A program made the position numbers and the translations under genes. Below are positions 26,519 through 34,438 of a stretch of 38,960 nucleotides of DNA, piece by piece. This DNA comes from an uncultured Flavobacterium sp. (GTDB lineage: Bacteria; Bacteroidota; Bacteroidia; Flavobacteriales; Flavobacteriaceae). Every line of letters begins with the position of its first letter. Position 1 is the first letter of the stretch. Where the stretch lies: NCBI RefSeq assembly GCF_947632075.1, contig NZ_CANRNX010000015.1:1-38960 (forward strand), given 5' to 3'. Below the pieces are notes generated by a model, which ran no database searches, had not been told where the DNA came from, and saw only the letters and a program-made list of their open reading frames with translations.

Positions 26519-27184
26519 TTATTTTCTATAATAATTTATACATTGTAAAACAACGGCTTCAATAGTTTGTTGATTTGATATTACAATGTTTTGAGTAATT
26601 TCTGTCAAAGCTTCTGCTGTGGTTGTTCCGATGCAAAAACAAATTTGATTTGAAATTGTATTTTGTTTCAAGTAACTGTTTACGCCAGACGGACTGTAAA
26701 ATAATATAGCTTGAATATTGTTGTTTATTTTTGTGCTGTTTTCTGTGTTTTGGTATACCAAATATTCGTCGAAAGTAATATTTGCCTCTTGCATTGCTGT
26801 TGGTAAAACATGACGTCTTAAATTTCCTGCAAAAAAAGCAATATGACTATTAGCATATTTTTCTTGAATAATTGGAGCTAATTCACTTGCGTATTCTTTA
26901 GTTTCTAATACTTTGAAACCCGAATTTTCTAATAATTTACGAGTTATAGATCCAACACAAATAACAGGTATGTTTTTTAGATTAGTTACTTCTGCATTTT
27001 CTAAAACACTTTTTACAGCATTTTGTGAAGTGAAAAGTAATAAATCTGGTTTTGATTTTAACTGAAAAGAAAGTGTTTCGATTTTTATGAAATCGTGTTC
27101 AAGTAATGTAATTTCTGCATTTAAAAACGCTTGGTTGTTTTTACTTGATAAGTTTCTGGTTGATAAAACACTTATTCTCTCCAT
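26519..27184 (-). CDS. hemD: Uroporphyrinogen-III synthase
   Basis: Cyclises hydroxymethylbilane with inversion of ring D. Sequence is poorly conserved in this family, but the two-domain pattern fits: [13 protein letters not shown] near 49-61, [19 protein letters not shown] near 74-92, and [13 protein letters not shown] near 158-170 with a following [10 protein letters not shown] near 181-192. Position one base from the hemC stop confirms the assignment. At 221 aa it is slightly short, as in relatives. Confidence 0.93.
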   Translation of the reverse strand: MERISVLSTRNLSSKNNQAFLNAEITLLEHDFIKIETLSFQLKSKPDLLLFTSQNAVKSVLENAEVTNLKNIPVICVGSITRKLLENSGFKVLETKEYASELAPIIQEKYANSHIAFFAGNLRRHVLPTAMQEANITFDEYLVYQNTENSTKINNNIQAILFYSPSGVNSYLKQNTISNQICFCIGTTTAEALTEITQNIVISNQQTIEAVVLQCINYYRK

Positions 27185-27185
27185 T

Positions 27186-28109
27186 TTATTTTTTTAAATT
27201 TTCGCGAAGTTCTGTCATTAATTTTTCGCCTCCATTTTCTAAAATTTCTTTCGCACAGAAGAAACCTAATTTTTTCCATTCTTCAACAGGAACTACTTTT
27301 TCTATTTCAAATTTTTGTTTTCCATCTAACGAAAATAAAACTCCTTTGAAATGAATAGTGTCATCTTTCTCATTATATGCAGCAAGTGCACCAATTGGAG
27401 CGCTACAGCCGCCTTCTAAAGTACGTAAAAATTGACGTTCGATATAAGTTGCGATTTCAGTTTCTAAATGATTTAATTGTTCTACAGCTTCTAAAACAAA
27501 TTCATCATCTTGCATTGCAACCACCACTACTGCACCTTGAGCTGGAGCTGGTGTCATCCAATCTAAATCGATATAATCAGAAGGTTTTAAGTTTATACGC
27601 TCTAAACCTGCAGCGGCAAAAATAGCACCGTTCCAATCATTATCTTTTAATTTTTGCATACGTGTGTTTACGTTTCCGCGTAAATCTTCAACTTTATGCG
27701 TTGGATATTTATTTAACCATTGTGCTTTTCTTCGTAGCGAACCTGTTGCAATAGTTCCGTTTGCTTCTAAGAAATCTAAATTTCCTTTATGAACTAAAAT
27801 ATCAACAGATTTAGCTCTCTCTAAAACAGCTGCTTGGACAATGCCTTGTGGAAGTGCAGTTGGTACATCTTTCATTGAATGTACAGCAATATCAACTTGA
27901 CCAGCTAACATGGCAATATCTAATGTTTTAGTAAAAATACCCGTGATTCCTAATTCATATAAAGGTTTATCTAAAATGATGTCACCTTGAGATTTAACAG
28001 CTACAATTTCTGTTTTATAACCTAATTTTTTTAATTTATTTTGTACAGTATGCGCTTGCCATAAAGCTAATTCACTATCTCTCGTACCAATTCGTATTAT
28101 TTTACTCAT
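27186..28109 (-). CDS. hemC: Porphobilinogen deaminase (hydroxymethylbilane synthase)
   Basis: Polymerises four porphobilinogens to hydroxymethylbilane. The dipyrromethane cofactor attaches at C235 (EGGCSAPIGA). Other motifs are GTRDSELALWQA (8-19), VHSMKDVPT (76-84) with the catalytic aspartate D81, and RLRRKAQ-like GSLRRKAQ near 123-130. The length of 307 aa is normal. It overlaps the end of hemA by 8 bases, so translation is likely coupled. Confidence 0.98.
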   Translation of the reverse strand: MSKIIRIGTRDSELALWQAHTVQNKLKKLGYKTEIVAVKSQGDIILDKPLYELGITGIFTKTLDIAMLAGQVDIAVHSMKDVPTALPQGIVQAAVLERAKSVDILVHKGNLDFLEANGTIATGSLRRKAQWLNKYPTHKVEDLRGNVNTRMQKLKDNDWNGAIFAAAGLERINLKPSDYIDLDWMTPAPAQGAVVVVAMQDDEFVLEAVEQLNHLETEIATYIERQFLRTLEGGCSAPIGALAAYNEKDDTIHFKGVLFSLDGKQKFEIEKVVPVEEWKKLGFFCAKEILENGGEKLMTELRENLKK

Positions 28110-29361
28110 TTTTAGCTGTTTCTAATTGGAAAACTTTTTCAATCCATTCAATGCTTTCTTCAATTTCAGTTTGTTCACTTTTTAAATGATTTGCGAAATG
28201 AGTTGTGATTTTTTGAATGATTCTACTGCTTATAATATCAGCCTGTTCTTCATTAAAGTCGGCAATTTTCTTTTTTTGATAATTAAGCTCGTTTGTTTTA
28301 ATTTCTTCTAACTTAGCTTTTAAGGCGTGAATTGTTGGAGCGAATTTTCTTGCTTGTGTCCAAGTAACGAATTCTTCTTTGATTTCATCGATAATCGCCA
28401 TTGCTTGCGGAACATATTGTTTACGTTTCTCAAGCGTATCATCTGTCATTTGAGATAATTTGTCTAAGTGAATTAACTCAACACCTTCAATTTCCAGTAC
28501 GTTATCATTTACGTTTTTCGGAATTGATAAATCTAAAATTAAAAGCGGTTTCTTTAAGTTTAAAATTTCTTTATCAATAGTAGGATTTTGCGCTCCGGTT
28601 GCAACAATTAATACATCTGCTTTTTGAATTTCTTCTTGAAGGTCAGCGTAATCTTTAACTATTAAGTTAAATTTGCCTGCAATTTTTTGAGCCTTATCTT
28701 TCGTACGATTGATTAAAGTGATGTGATTGTTTTTGGTGTGTTTTACTAAGTTTTCACAAGTATTTCTACCTATTTTTCCTGTTCCGAAAAGTAAAATATT
28801 TTTGTCTCCAATATTTTCAACATGCTTCATTATGTATTGAACTGAAGCAAACGAAACTGAAGTAGCACCTGTACTAATTTCTGTTTCGTTTTTAATTCTT
28901 TTACTTGCTTGAATAACTGCATTAACTAACCTTTCGAAATAGTTTGTAGTTAATCCTTTTTCTCGTGCATCAGTAAAGCCTGTTTTTACTTGGCTGATAA
29001 TTTCAAAGTCACCTAAAATTTGACTATCCATTCCGGTACCAACTTTAAAAAGATGTGAAATGGCTTCGTTATTTTTATGAACGTATGCTACGCGCTGAAA
29101 ATCATCAACCGTACCATTACTATATTTACATAATAAACTGATTAATTGGAAAGGATGTTCTGCAAAACCATACAGTTCAGTACGGTTGCAAGTAGAAATG
29201 GCAATCATAGATTCAATACCATCACATTTAGCTTGGTCAAGCAATTCAGATTTGCTTTGCTCTGTTAAACTAAATTTCCCTCTTGTTTCAGCATCTGCTT
29301 TTTTGTAATTTAAGCCAACTACGTAAAAATGCGTATGCTTCATTTTGTTGTTTTCTTCCAT
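28102..29361 (-). CDS. hemA: Glutamyl-tRNA reductase
   Basis: Reduces glutamyl-tRNA to glutamate-1-semialdehyde, the committed step of C5-pathway heme synthesis. With the start chosen here the protein has 419 aa; the catalytic cysteine is C58 (ISTCNRTELYGF), the tRNA/NADPH motifs ILLFGTGKIGRNTCENL and RTKDKA follow, and a C-terminal dimerisation helix is present. An in-frame GTG at 29386-29388 would add nine residues, but it lies inside the -7 promoter element at 29388-29395, so I use the ATG at 29359-29361. The partner enzyme HemL is not in the window. Confidence 0.95.
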   Translation of the reverse strand: MEENNKMKHTHFYVVGLNYKKADAETRGKFSLTEQSKSELLDQAKCDGIESMIAISTCNRTELYGFAEHPFQLISLLCKYSNGTVDDFQRVAYVHKNNEAISHLFKVGTGMDSQILGDFEIISQVKTGFTDAREKGLTTNYFERLVNAVIQASKRIKNETEISTGATSVSFASVQYIMKHVENIGDKNILLFGTGKIGRNTCENLVKHTKNNHITLINRTKDKAQKIAGKFNLIVKDYADLQEEIQKADVLIVATGAQNPTIDKEILNLKKPLLILDLSIPKNVNDNVLEIEGVELIHLDKLSQMTDDTLEKRKQYVPQAMAIIDEIKEEFVTWTQARKFAPTIHALKAKLEEIKTNELNYQKKKIADFNEEQADIISSRIIQKITTHFANHLKSEQTEIEESIEWIEKVFQLETAKNE

Positions 29362-29387
29362 TCTTACTAATCCTAATAAAAAGTACA

Positions 29388-29426
29388 CAAAGTTAAGATA
29401 ACTAATTTGATAAAAATAACGCTAAA
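29388..29426 (-). promoter_or_regulatory. hemA promoter with TTTAGCGTTA at the -33 position
   Basis: On the minus strand TTTAGCGTTA (29426-29417), a 21-base spacer and TAACTTTG (29395-29388) are seen. The last part is a full TAnnTTTG match; there is no TTG at -33, its place being taken by the 10-base element that recurs in inverted form at 29463-29472. Transcription would start near 29381, about 20 bases before the hemA ATG. Confidence 0.68.
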
Positions 29427-29472
29427 GGGACTAATTTTATCGATTGTGGTTTTTAAGATTTTTTTAGCGTTA
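29417..29472. repeat. Inverted repeat TAACGCTAAA / TTTAGCGTTA in the hemA-araC gap
   Basis: Two perfect 10-base arms (29417-29426 and 29463-29472) are separated by 36 bases. Each arm lies 18-21 bases upstream of a TAnnTTTG element facing away from the other. A partial copy (AACGCTA, 29587-29593) overlaps the araC start codon. The arrangement suggests an operator for a regulator controlling both directions, probably the adjacent AraC protein (inference). Confidence 0.7.
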
Positions 29473-29498
29473 GTTTTCTGTTTTATTGCTTAGTTTTG
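29463..29498 (+). promoter_or_regulatory. Promoter of the AraC-family gene
   Basis: TTTAGCGTTA (29463-29472), an 18-base spacer, and TAGTTTTG (29491-29498), a full TAnnTTTG match. The predicted leader is about 88 bases, longer than most here, and ends in a partial copy of the same 10-base element at the start codon. Confidence 0.62.
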
Positions 29499-29592
29499 TA
29501 CTGTTTATGATTGCTTTAGATGTGTTTCTTTAGAATTGTTCTAAATAAATAACTTCTATAGTTCGATTTCTTAAATCTATAAAAACAACGCT

Positions 29593-30462
29593 ATGAGTTC
29601 AAAGGAAGAAATTATTTTAGAAGATGATTTTATTTGTCTTCGTTTTAAAAATGATGAAAATCAGGAAGTAGTGGTTGAAAAAGAGCAACCTCAAGGAATT
29701 ATGCAATTTCATTTTTGTTTGAAGGGAAATGCTACTTTTTATTTTAACAAAGGTAGTTACGAAATGAAATTACCTGAAGAAAAGGGATTGATACTTTATA
29801 ATCCACAACGTTCTTTGCCTTATCATGTTAAAGTCGATAAGAATTCATGGGTGATTTCTGTATTGATTTCAGTTAAAAAATTTCATGCGTTATTTTCAAC
29901 GGAAGCTGAATTTATCCCTTTTTTGAATAACGAAAATAGAGATAAGAAGCATTATGCTGAAGTGCAAATTTCGCCATCAATAGCGATAGTTTTAAACCAA
30001 ATTATGAATTTTCATTTAAATCCGTTGGTTCAAAAAATTTATTACAAAGCTAAAGTTTATGAATTAATGAGCTTACTTTTTAATACTAATGACAATGAAG
30101 AAGGTGATAATTGTCCGTTCAGAGCTGATGAAGATTTTGTAATACGAATAAAACAGGCTAAAGATATTTTGCTTCGAAACATGATTGAGCCACCAACTTT
30201 ACAAGAATTAGCAGATGAAGTTGGATTAAATCTGAAAAAACTAAAACAAGGTTTTAAGCAAATTTACGGTGAAACTGTTTACGGCTTTTTGTTTGATTAT
30301 AAAATGGATTTTGCTCGTAAACTTTTAGACAGTGGAACGTACAATGTCAATGAAGTTGGTATAAAAGTAGGGTATAGCACTGCAAGTCATTTCATTGCGG
30401 CCTTCAAAAAAAAATACGGAACAACCCCAAAAAAATATTTAATGTCGATTAATATGAATTAA
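29593..30462 (+). CDS. AraC-family transcriptional regulator
   Basis: A 289-aa DNA-binding regulator. The C-terminal AraC/XylS domain (about 190-287) contains both helix-turn-helix units: ELADEVGLNLKKLKQGFKQI near 203-222 and VGIKVGYSTASHFIAAFKKK near 255-274, with the typical final YGTTPKKYL. The N-terminal 150 residues form a beta-rich sensing domain (GIMQFHFCLKGNATFYF near 35-51). It lies divergent to hemA and directly upstream of hemH, so control of heme or iron genes is likely but unproven. PchR-like iron/siderophore regulators are an alternative. Confidence 0.93.
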   Translation: MSSKEEIILEDDFICLRFKNDENQEVVVEKEQPQGIMQFHFCLKGNATFYFNKGSYEMKLPEEKGLILYNPQRSLPYHVKVDKNSWVISVLISVKKFHALFSTEAEFIPFLNNENRDKKHYAEVQISPSIAIVLNQIMNFHLNPLVQKIYYKAKVYELMSLLFNTNDNEEGDNCPFRADEDFVIRIKQAKDILLRNMIEPPTLQELADEVGLNLKKLKQGFKQIYGETVYGFLFDYKMDFARKLLDSGTYNVNEVGIKVGYSTASHFIAAFKKKYGTTPKKYLMSINMN

Positions 30463-30493
30463 ATCGATTTAGGTATAGGTAAAAATTATTATT

Positions 30494-30530
30494 TTTAAGT
30501 TTAAAATAGAACAAAGCACAATACCTTTGT
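30494..30530 (+). promoter_or_regulatory. hemH promoter with a degenerate copy of the hemA/araC element
   Basis: TACCTTTG (30522-30529) is a full TAnnTTTG match 12 bases before the first hemH ATG. TTTAAGTTTA (30494-30503) lies 18 bases upstream and matches 7 of 10 bases of TTTAGCGTTA. An inverted repeat ACAAAG-N8-CTTTGT (30511-30530) overlaps the -7 element and could bind a repressor. The AT-rich setting weakens the degenerate match. Confidence 0.5.
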
Positions 30531-30541
30531 AAAAAATTAAG

Positions 30542-31561
30542 ATGATGAAAGGAGTATTATTAGTAAATCTTGGTTCGCCAGAAGCACCAACACCAGAAGC
30601 TGTTAAGCCATATTTAGATGAGTTTTTAATGGACGAACGTGTTATCGATTTGCCTTACTTGTTACGTGCCTTTGTTGTAAGAGGAATTATTTTAAGAAAA
30701 CGACCTGCAAAATCTGCAGCTGCATATAAGAAAATTTGGTGGGACGAAGGTTCACCTCTAATGGTAATCTCAAAGCGTACACATAAAAAAGTACAAGAAC
30801 GTGTTAATGTTCCTGTTGCTTTGGCTATGCGTTATGGTAATCCTTCAATTGAATCGGGTTTACAAGAACTTTATGATAAAGGTGTAAAAGAAGTTTTATT
30901 GTTTCCGTTGTACCCACAGTTTGCAATGGCAACTACAGAAACCATTCTTGTTCTGGCTGAAAAAATCAGAAAAGAAAAGTTTCCTGATATGAAGTTCAGC
31001 CAAATTAATTCATTCTATAATCGTGAAGGTTATATTGAAGAATTAGCGAAAGTGATTCAAGAAAATCTTGAAAATTATGAATACGACCAATTGTTGTTTT
31101 CTTATCATGGAGTACCAGAACGACACATTAAAAAATCAGATGTAACAAAATCACATTGTAAAATTGATGGTTCTTGTTGTGTAGTAAAATCTGCTGCTCA
31201 CGAATTTTGCTATCGTCATCAATGTTTTGAAACTTCACGTCAGGTTACCGAAATGTTAGGAATTCCGAAAGAAAAATATACTCAAACTTTTCAATCACGT
31301 TTAGGGATAGATAAATGGTTGCAACCTTTTACTGATGCTTCTGTTGAAGCTTTAGCTAAACAAGGAATTAAAAAAATAGCTGTTGTTACTCCTGCTTTCG
31401 TAGCAGATTGTATTGAAACTCTTGAAGAAATTGAAATGGAAGCGGGTGAAATTTTCAAAGCGAATGGGGGAGAAGAATTTAAAATGATTCCGTGTTTAAA
31501 CGATAAAGATTCTTGGATGGATGTTATGGCTCGTTGGATTAATCAATGGATTGAAAAATAA
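30542..31561 (+). CDS. hemH: Ferrochelatase
   Basis: Inserts ferrous iron into protoporphyrin IX, the last step of heme b synthesis. Motifs are KGVLLVNLGSP at the N-terminus and the catalytic H189 in LLFSYHGVPERH; the conserved acidic motif DCIETLEEI lies near 280-288. Between residues 206 and 228 there are five cysteines (C206, C212, C213, C223, C228), a segment like that of the ferrochelatases with an internal [2Fe-2S] cluster. The start may be either of two adjacent ATG codons (30542 or 30545). HemJ follows after 5 bases. Confidence 0.97.
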   Translation: MMKGVLLVNLGSPEAPTPEAVKPYLDEFLMDERVIDLPYLLRAFVVRGIILRKRPAKSAAAYKKIWWDEGSPLMVISKRTHKKVQERVNVPVALAMRYGNPSIESGLQELYDKGVKEVLLFPLYPQFAMATTETILVLAEKIRKEKFPDMKFSQINSFYNREGYIEELAKVIQENLENYEYDQLLFSYHGVPERHIKKSDVTKSHCKIDGSCCVVKSAAHEFCYRHQCFETSRQVTEMLGIPKEKYTQTFQSRLGIDKWLQPFTDASVEALAKQGIKKIAVVTPAFVADCIETLEEIEMEAGEIFKANGGEEFKMIPCLNDKDSWMDVMARWINQWIEK

Positions 31562-31566
31562 AATAG

Positions 31567-32106
31567 ATGTATTTATATTTAAAAGCTTTACACATTATAT
31601 TTGTTGTGTGTTGGTTTGCCGGACTTTTTTATATTGTTCGGCTTTTTGTGTATTATGCCGAAGCGCAAGCAAAAGAAGTTCTTGAACGTTCAATTCTAAC
31701 CAAACAGTTGGCTTTAATGACCAACAGATTGTGGAATATCATTACTTGGCCTGCAGCTATTTTGGCAACTATTTTTGGAGTTTGGATGTTAATCGAAAAT
31801 CCAATATTGCTAAAACAACCTTGGATGCATGTAAAATTACTTTTTGTAATTTTATTATGGTTGTATCATTTAAAATGCAATCATTTTGTAAAGCAAGTCG
31901 AGAACGATACGTTAAACAAATCCAATTCTTATTTTAGAATTTGGAATGAAGGTGCCACAATAATCCTTTTTTCTGTTGTTTTTTTAGTAATTTTAAAAAA
32001 CGCTTTCAATTGGATTTTTGGTGTTATTGGAATTATTGTTTTTTCAATGCTTTTAATGATGGGTTACAAATTCTATAAACGTATTAGAGAGCGAAATAAC
32101 AATTAA
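31567..32106 (+). CDS. hemJ: Protoporphyrinogen IX oxidase, HemJ type
   Basis: Oxidises protoporphyrinogen IX to protoporphyrin IX in the inner membrane, the step before HemH. It is a four-helix membrane protein of the UPF0093/HemJ family, 179 aa. Conserved features are H9 in LKALHIIFVVCWFAGLFYIV, the RLWNIITWPAAI region near 55-66, and PWMHVKLLFVILLWLYH near 85-101 with the histidine and lysine of the family. A 5-base gap to hemH supports the call. The stop codon overlaps the next start (TAATG). The C-terminal helix (about 148-168) is an addition not needed for the core. Confidence 0.9.
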   Translation: MYLYLKALHIIFVVCWFAGLFYIVRLFVYYAEAQAKEVLERSILTKQLALMTNRLWNIITWPAAILATIFGVWMLIENPILLKQPWMHVKLLFVILLWLYHLKCNHFVKQVENDTLNKSNSYFRIWNEGATIILFSVVFLVILKNAFNWIFGVIGIIVFSMLLMMGYKFYKRIRERNNN

Positions 32107-33581
32107 TGGCGAAAGGTTTTAGCATACAAAATTCATCTTTACGTTTTAGAATTTTCATTTCCATGATTTTTCTAACACTTGTATCATCCGTATTGATTGG
32201 AATTGTAGCTATTTATCAGTTTAAAGAAGAAGCTAAAGAGTATCATCAAGAACGTTTAACACGAAAAGAAAATTCGATAAACGAACATGTGAAATTCATT
32301 CTTGATAATACTTCTTACCCATTAACTACCAAAAATCTTCCACTGATTTTCAAAGATAAAATTCACGAATTATCTACCATTCATAGTTCTCAAATTAACA
32401 TTTATGATTTAGATGGAAATTTGATAATTTCTTCTAAAGGAAGTTTTAAAATTGATGGAACAAATCATTCTAAAATTTCAGATATTATTTTAAAAATTAT
32501 TCGATCATCACCTCAAAAACGCTTTGTAGATTTACGGTTATTAAATAATTATCGATTTCGTTCTGCATATAATTATATCGAAGACAATCAATTTAAACCT
32601 TTAGGAATCATCAATCTTCCTTATAAAGAAGAAACTCATTTTTATGATGAAGAAATGCAAAGTTTTCTGATACGTTTCGGTCAAATTTTCGCATTTGTTT
32701 TTTTAATTGCGATTGTTTTGGCATATTTCTTATCCAGTTATATTACCAAAACTTTAAAACTAATTAGTCAAAAAATTGAGCAAACTCAGTTGAATAAAAA
32801 AAACGAACGAATTAGTGTAGTTAACGCTTCAAGCGAGATTTTAACATTGATTAAAGCCTACAATAAAATGGTAGATCAGTTAGAAGAAAGTGCCAAGAAA
32901 TTAGCACAAAGTGAACGTGAACATGCTTGGCGCGAAATGGCAAAACAAGTGGCTCATGAAATTAAAAATCCATTAACTCCAATGCGTTTAACCGTTCAAA
33001 GTTTTGAACGTAGATTTAATCCAGAAGACCCGAATATTCGAGAAAAACTTAAAGATTATTCCAATACTTTAATTCAACAGATTGACACGATGAGTTCGGT
33101 CGCATCAGCTTTCTCAAACTTTGCCTCGATGCCTGCTCAAGAAAATGAAACGTTGAATATTGTTGAAACGGTTCAATTAGCTTTAGATATTTTTAATGAA
33201 GATTATATTAGCTTTGAATCTTCAGAAGAAGAAATTATCACTACTTTTGATAGAACTCAAATCATCAGAATAATCAATAATTTGGTTAAAAATGCTATTC
33301 AGTCAATTCCAGAATATGAACCATTTCCTTCAGTTCAAGTTAAGATTTACAAAGAAAGAAATGCTTTTGTTTGTATTGAAGTGAAAGATAATGGAAGCGG
33401 AATTCCAAATGAAATTAGAGAACGAGTTTTTGAACCTCAGTTTACTACCAAATCAAGCGGAATGGGATTGGGCTTAGCGATGATTAAAAATATGGTTGAA
33501 TCTTACGGAGGAACCATTTATTTTGAAACTGACGTAGATAAAGGAACTACGTTTTTTGTGAAATTACCTATAACTAACTAA
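32106..33581 (+). CDS. Membrane sensor histidine kinase (orphan, NtrY-like)
   Basis: A two-component sensor of 491 aa. Two membrane helices (about 15-36 and 191-212) flank a sensing domain of about 155 residues; a HAMP-like linker follows. The phospho-acceptor is H284 (QVAHEIKNPLTPMRL), the ATP-binding domain has N-box NLVKNAIQSIP, G1 DNGSGIP, F-box FEPQFTTK and G2 GMGLGLAM. The order suits NtrY-type kinases. No response regulator gene is present in the window. It starts within the hemJ stop codon, so it is translated with heme genes. Confidence 0.93.
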   Translation: MAKGFSIQNSSLRFRIFISMIFLTLVSSVLIGIVAIYQFKEEAKEYHQERLTRKENSINEHVKFILDNTSYPLTTKNLPLIFKDKIHELSTIHSSQINIYDLDGNLIISSKGSFKIDGTNHSKISDIILKIIRSSPQKRFVDLRLLNNYRFRSAYNYIEDNQFKPLGIINLPYKEETHFYDEEMQSFLIRFGQIFAFVFLIAIVLAYFLSSYITKTLKLISQKIEQTQLNKKNERISVVNASSEILTLIKAYNKMVDQLEESAKKLAQSEREHAWREMAKQVAHEIKNPLTPMRLTVQSFERRFNPEDPNIREKLKDYSNTLIQQIDTMSSVASAFSNFASMPAQENETLNIVETVQLALDIFNEDYISFESSEEEIITTFDRTQIIRIINNLVKNAIQSIPEYEPFPSVQVKIYKERNAFVCIEVKDNGSGIPNEIRERVFEPQFTTKSSGMGLGLAMIKNMVESYGGTIYFETDVDKGTTFFVKLPITN

Positions 33582-33592
33582 ATATATAAAAC

Positions 33593-34369
33593 ATGAATTT
33601 CGAAAATATTTTAATTGAGAATGAAAACGCAATCAGCACAATTACAATTAATAGACCAACGAAGTTAAATGCTTTAAACAAAGCTACAATTGAAGAGTTA
33701 CACCAAGCTTTTAAATTGTTAAATGAAGATAAAGAAACTCGCGTGATCATTGTTACCGGAAGCGGAGAAAAAGCTTTTGTAGCTGGCGCTGATATTTCTG
33801 AATTTGCAAGTTTTTCTTCTTCTGAAGGAGCTCAATTAGCTGCCAAAGGACATGAGTTGTTATTTGACTTTGTTCAGAATATGAATAAGCCGGTAATTGC
33901 TGCTGTAAATGGTTTTGCTTTAGGTGGTGGATTAGAATTGGCGATGGCTTCACATTTCCGTGTGGCTTCAGATAATGCTAAAATGGGATTGCCAGAAGTT
34001 ACTTTAGGAGTTATTCCTGGTTACGGAGGTACGCAACGTTTACCTCAATTAGTAGGAAAAGGTCGTGCAATGGAAATGATTATGACAGCGCAAATGATTG
34101 ATGCGCAAACGGCTTTAAATTACGGTTTAGTAAATCATGTAGTTGCTCAAGAAGAGTTATTAACTTTCACGAAAGGAATTGCATCTAAAATCGCTAAAAA
34201 TTCTCCAAATGCAATTAAAGAAGCTATTGCTGCGGTTAATGATAATTTTAAAGATGGCGTTAACGGTTTTGAAACTGAAATTAAAAACTTCGGAGCTTGT
34301 TTCGGAACTGCTGATTTCATCGAAGGAACAACTGCTTTCTTAGAAAAAAGAAAAGCTGAGTTTAAATAA
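33593..34369 (+). CDS. Enoyl-CoA hydratase
   Basis: Hydrates trans-2-enoyl-CoA in fatty acid or amino acid breakdown; crotonase family, 258 aa. The oxyanion-hole region VAGADISEF near 63-71 and GFALGGGLELAMA near 107-119 are intact, and both catalytic glutamates are present, E115 (GGLELA) and E135 (GLPEVTLG). Sequence alone does not fix the chain-length preference. It lies 11 bases after the kinase gene and ends in a strong terminator, so it closes the hemH-hemJ transcription unit. Confidence 0.93.
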   Translation: MNFENILIENENAISTITINRPTKLNALNKATIEELHQAFKLLNEDKETRVIIVTGSGEKAFVAGADISEFASFSSSEGAQLAAKGHELLFDFVQNMNKPVIAAVNGFALGGGLELAMASHFRVASDNAKMGLPEVTLGVIPGYGGTQRLPQLVGKGRAMEMIMTAQMIDAQTALNYGLVNHVVAQEELLTFTKGIASKIAKNSPNAIKEAIAAVNDNFKDGVNGFETEIKNFGACFGTADFIEGTTAFLEKRKAEFK

Positions 34370-34387
34370 GATTTTAATCTATCATAA

Positions 34388-34419
34388 AAAAACCTCAAAA
34401 CGAAAGTTTTGAGGTTTTT
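34388..34419. terminator. Bidirectional terminator between enoyl-CoA hydratase and pyk genes
   Basis: A perfect 14-bp stem (AAAAACCTCAAAAC / GTTTTGAGGTTTTT) is closed by a GAAA tetraloop on the plus strand, with A- and T-runs on both sides. It lies between convergent genes and should stop transcription from both. Confidence 0.92.
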
Positions 34420-34438
34420 ATTTGATATAAACTATCTT

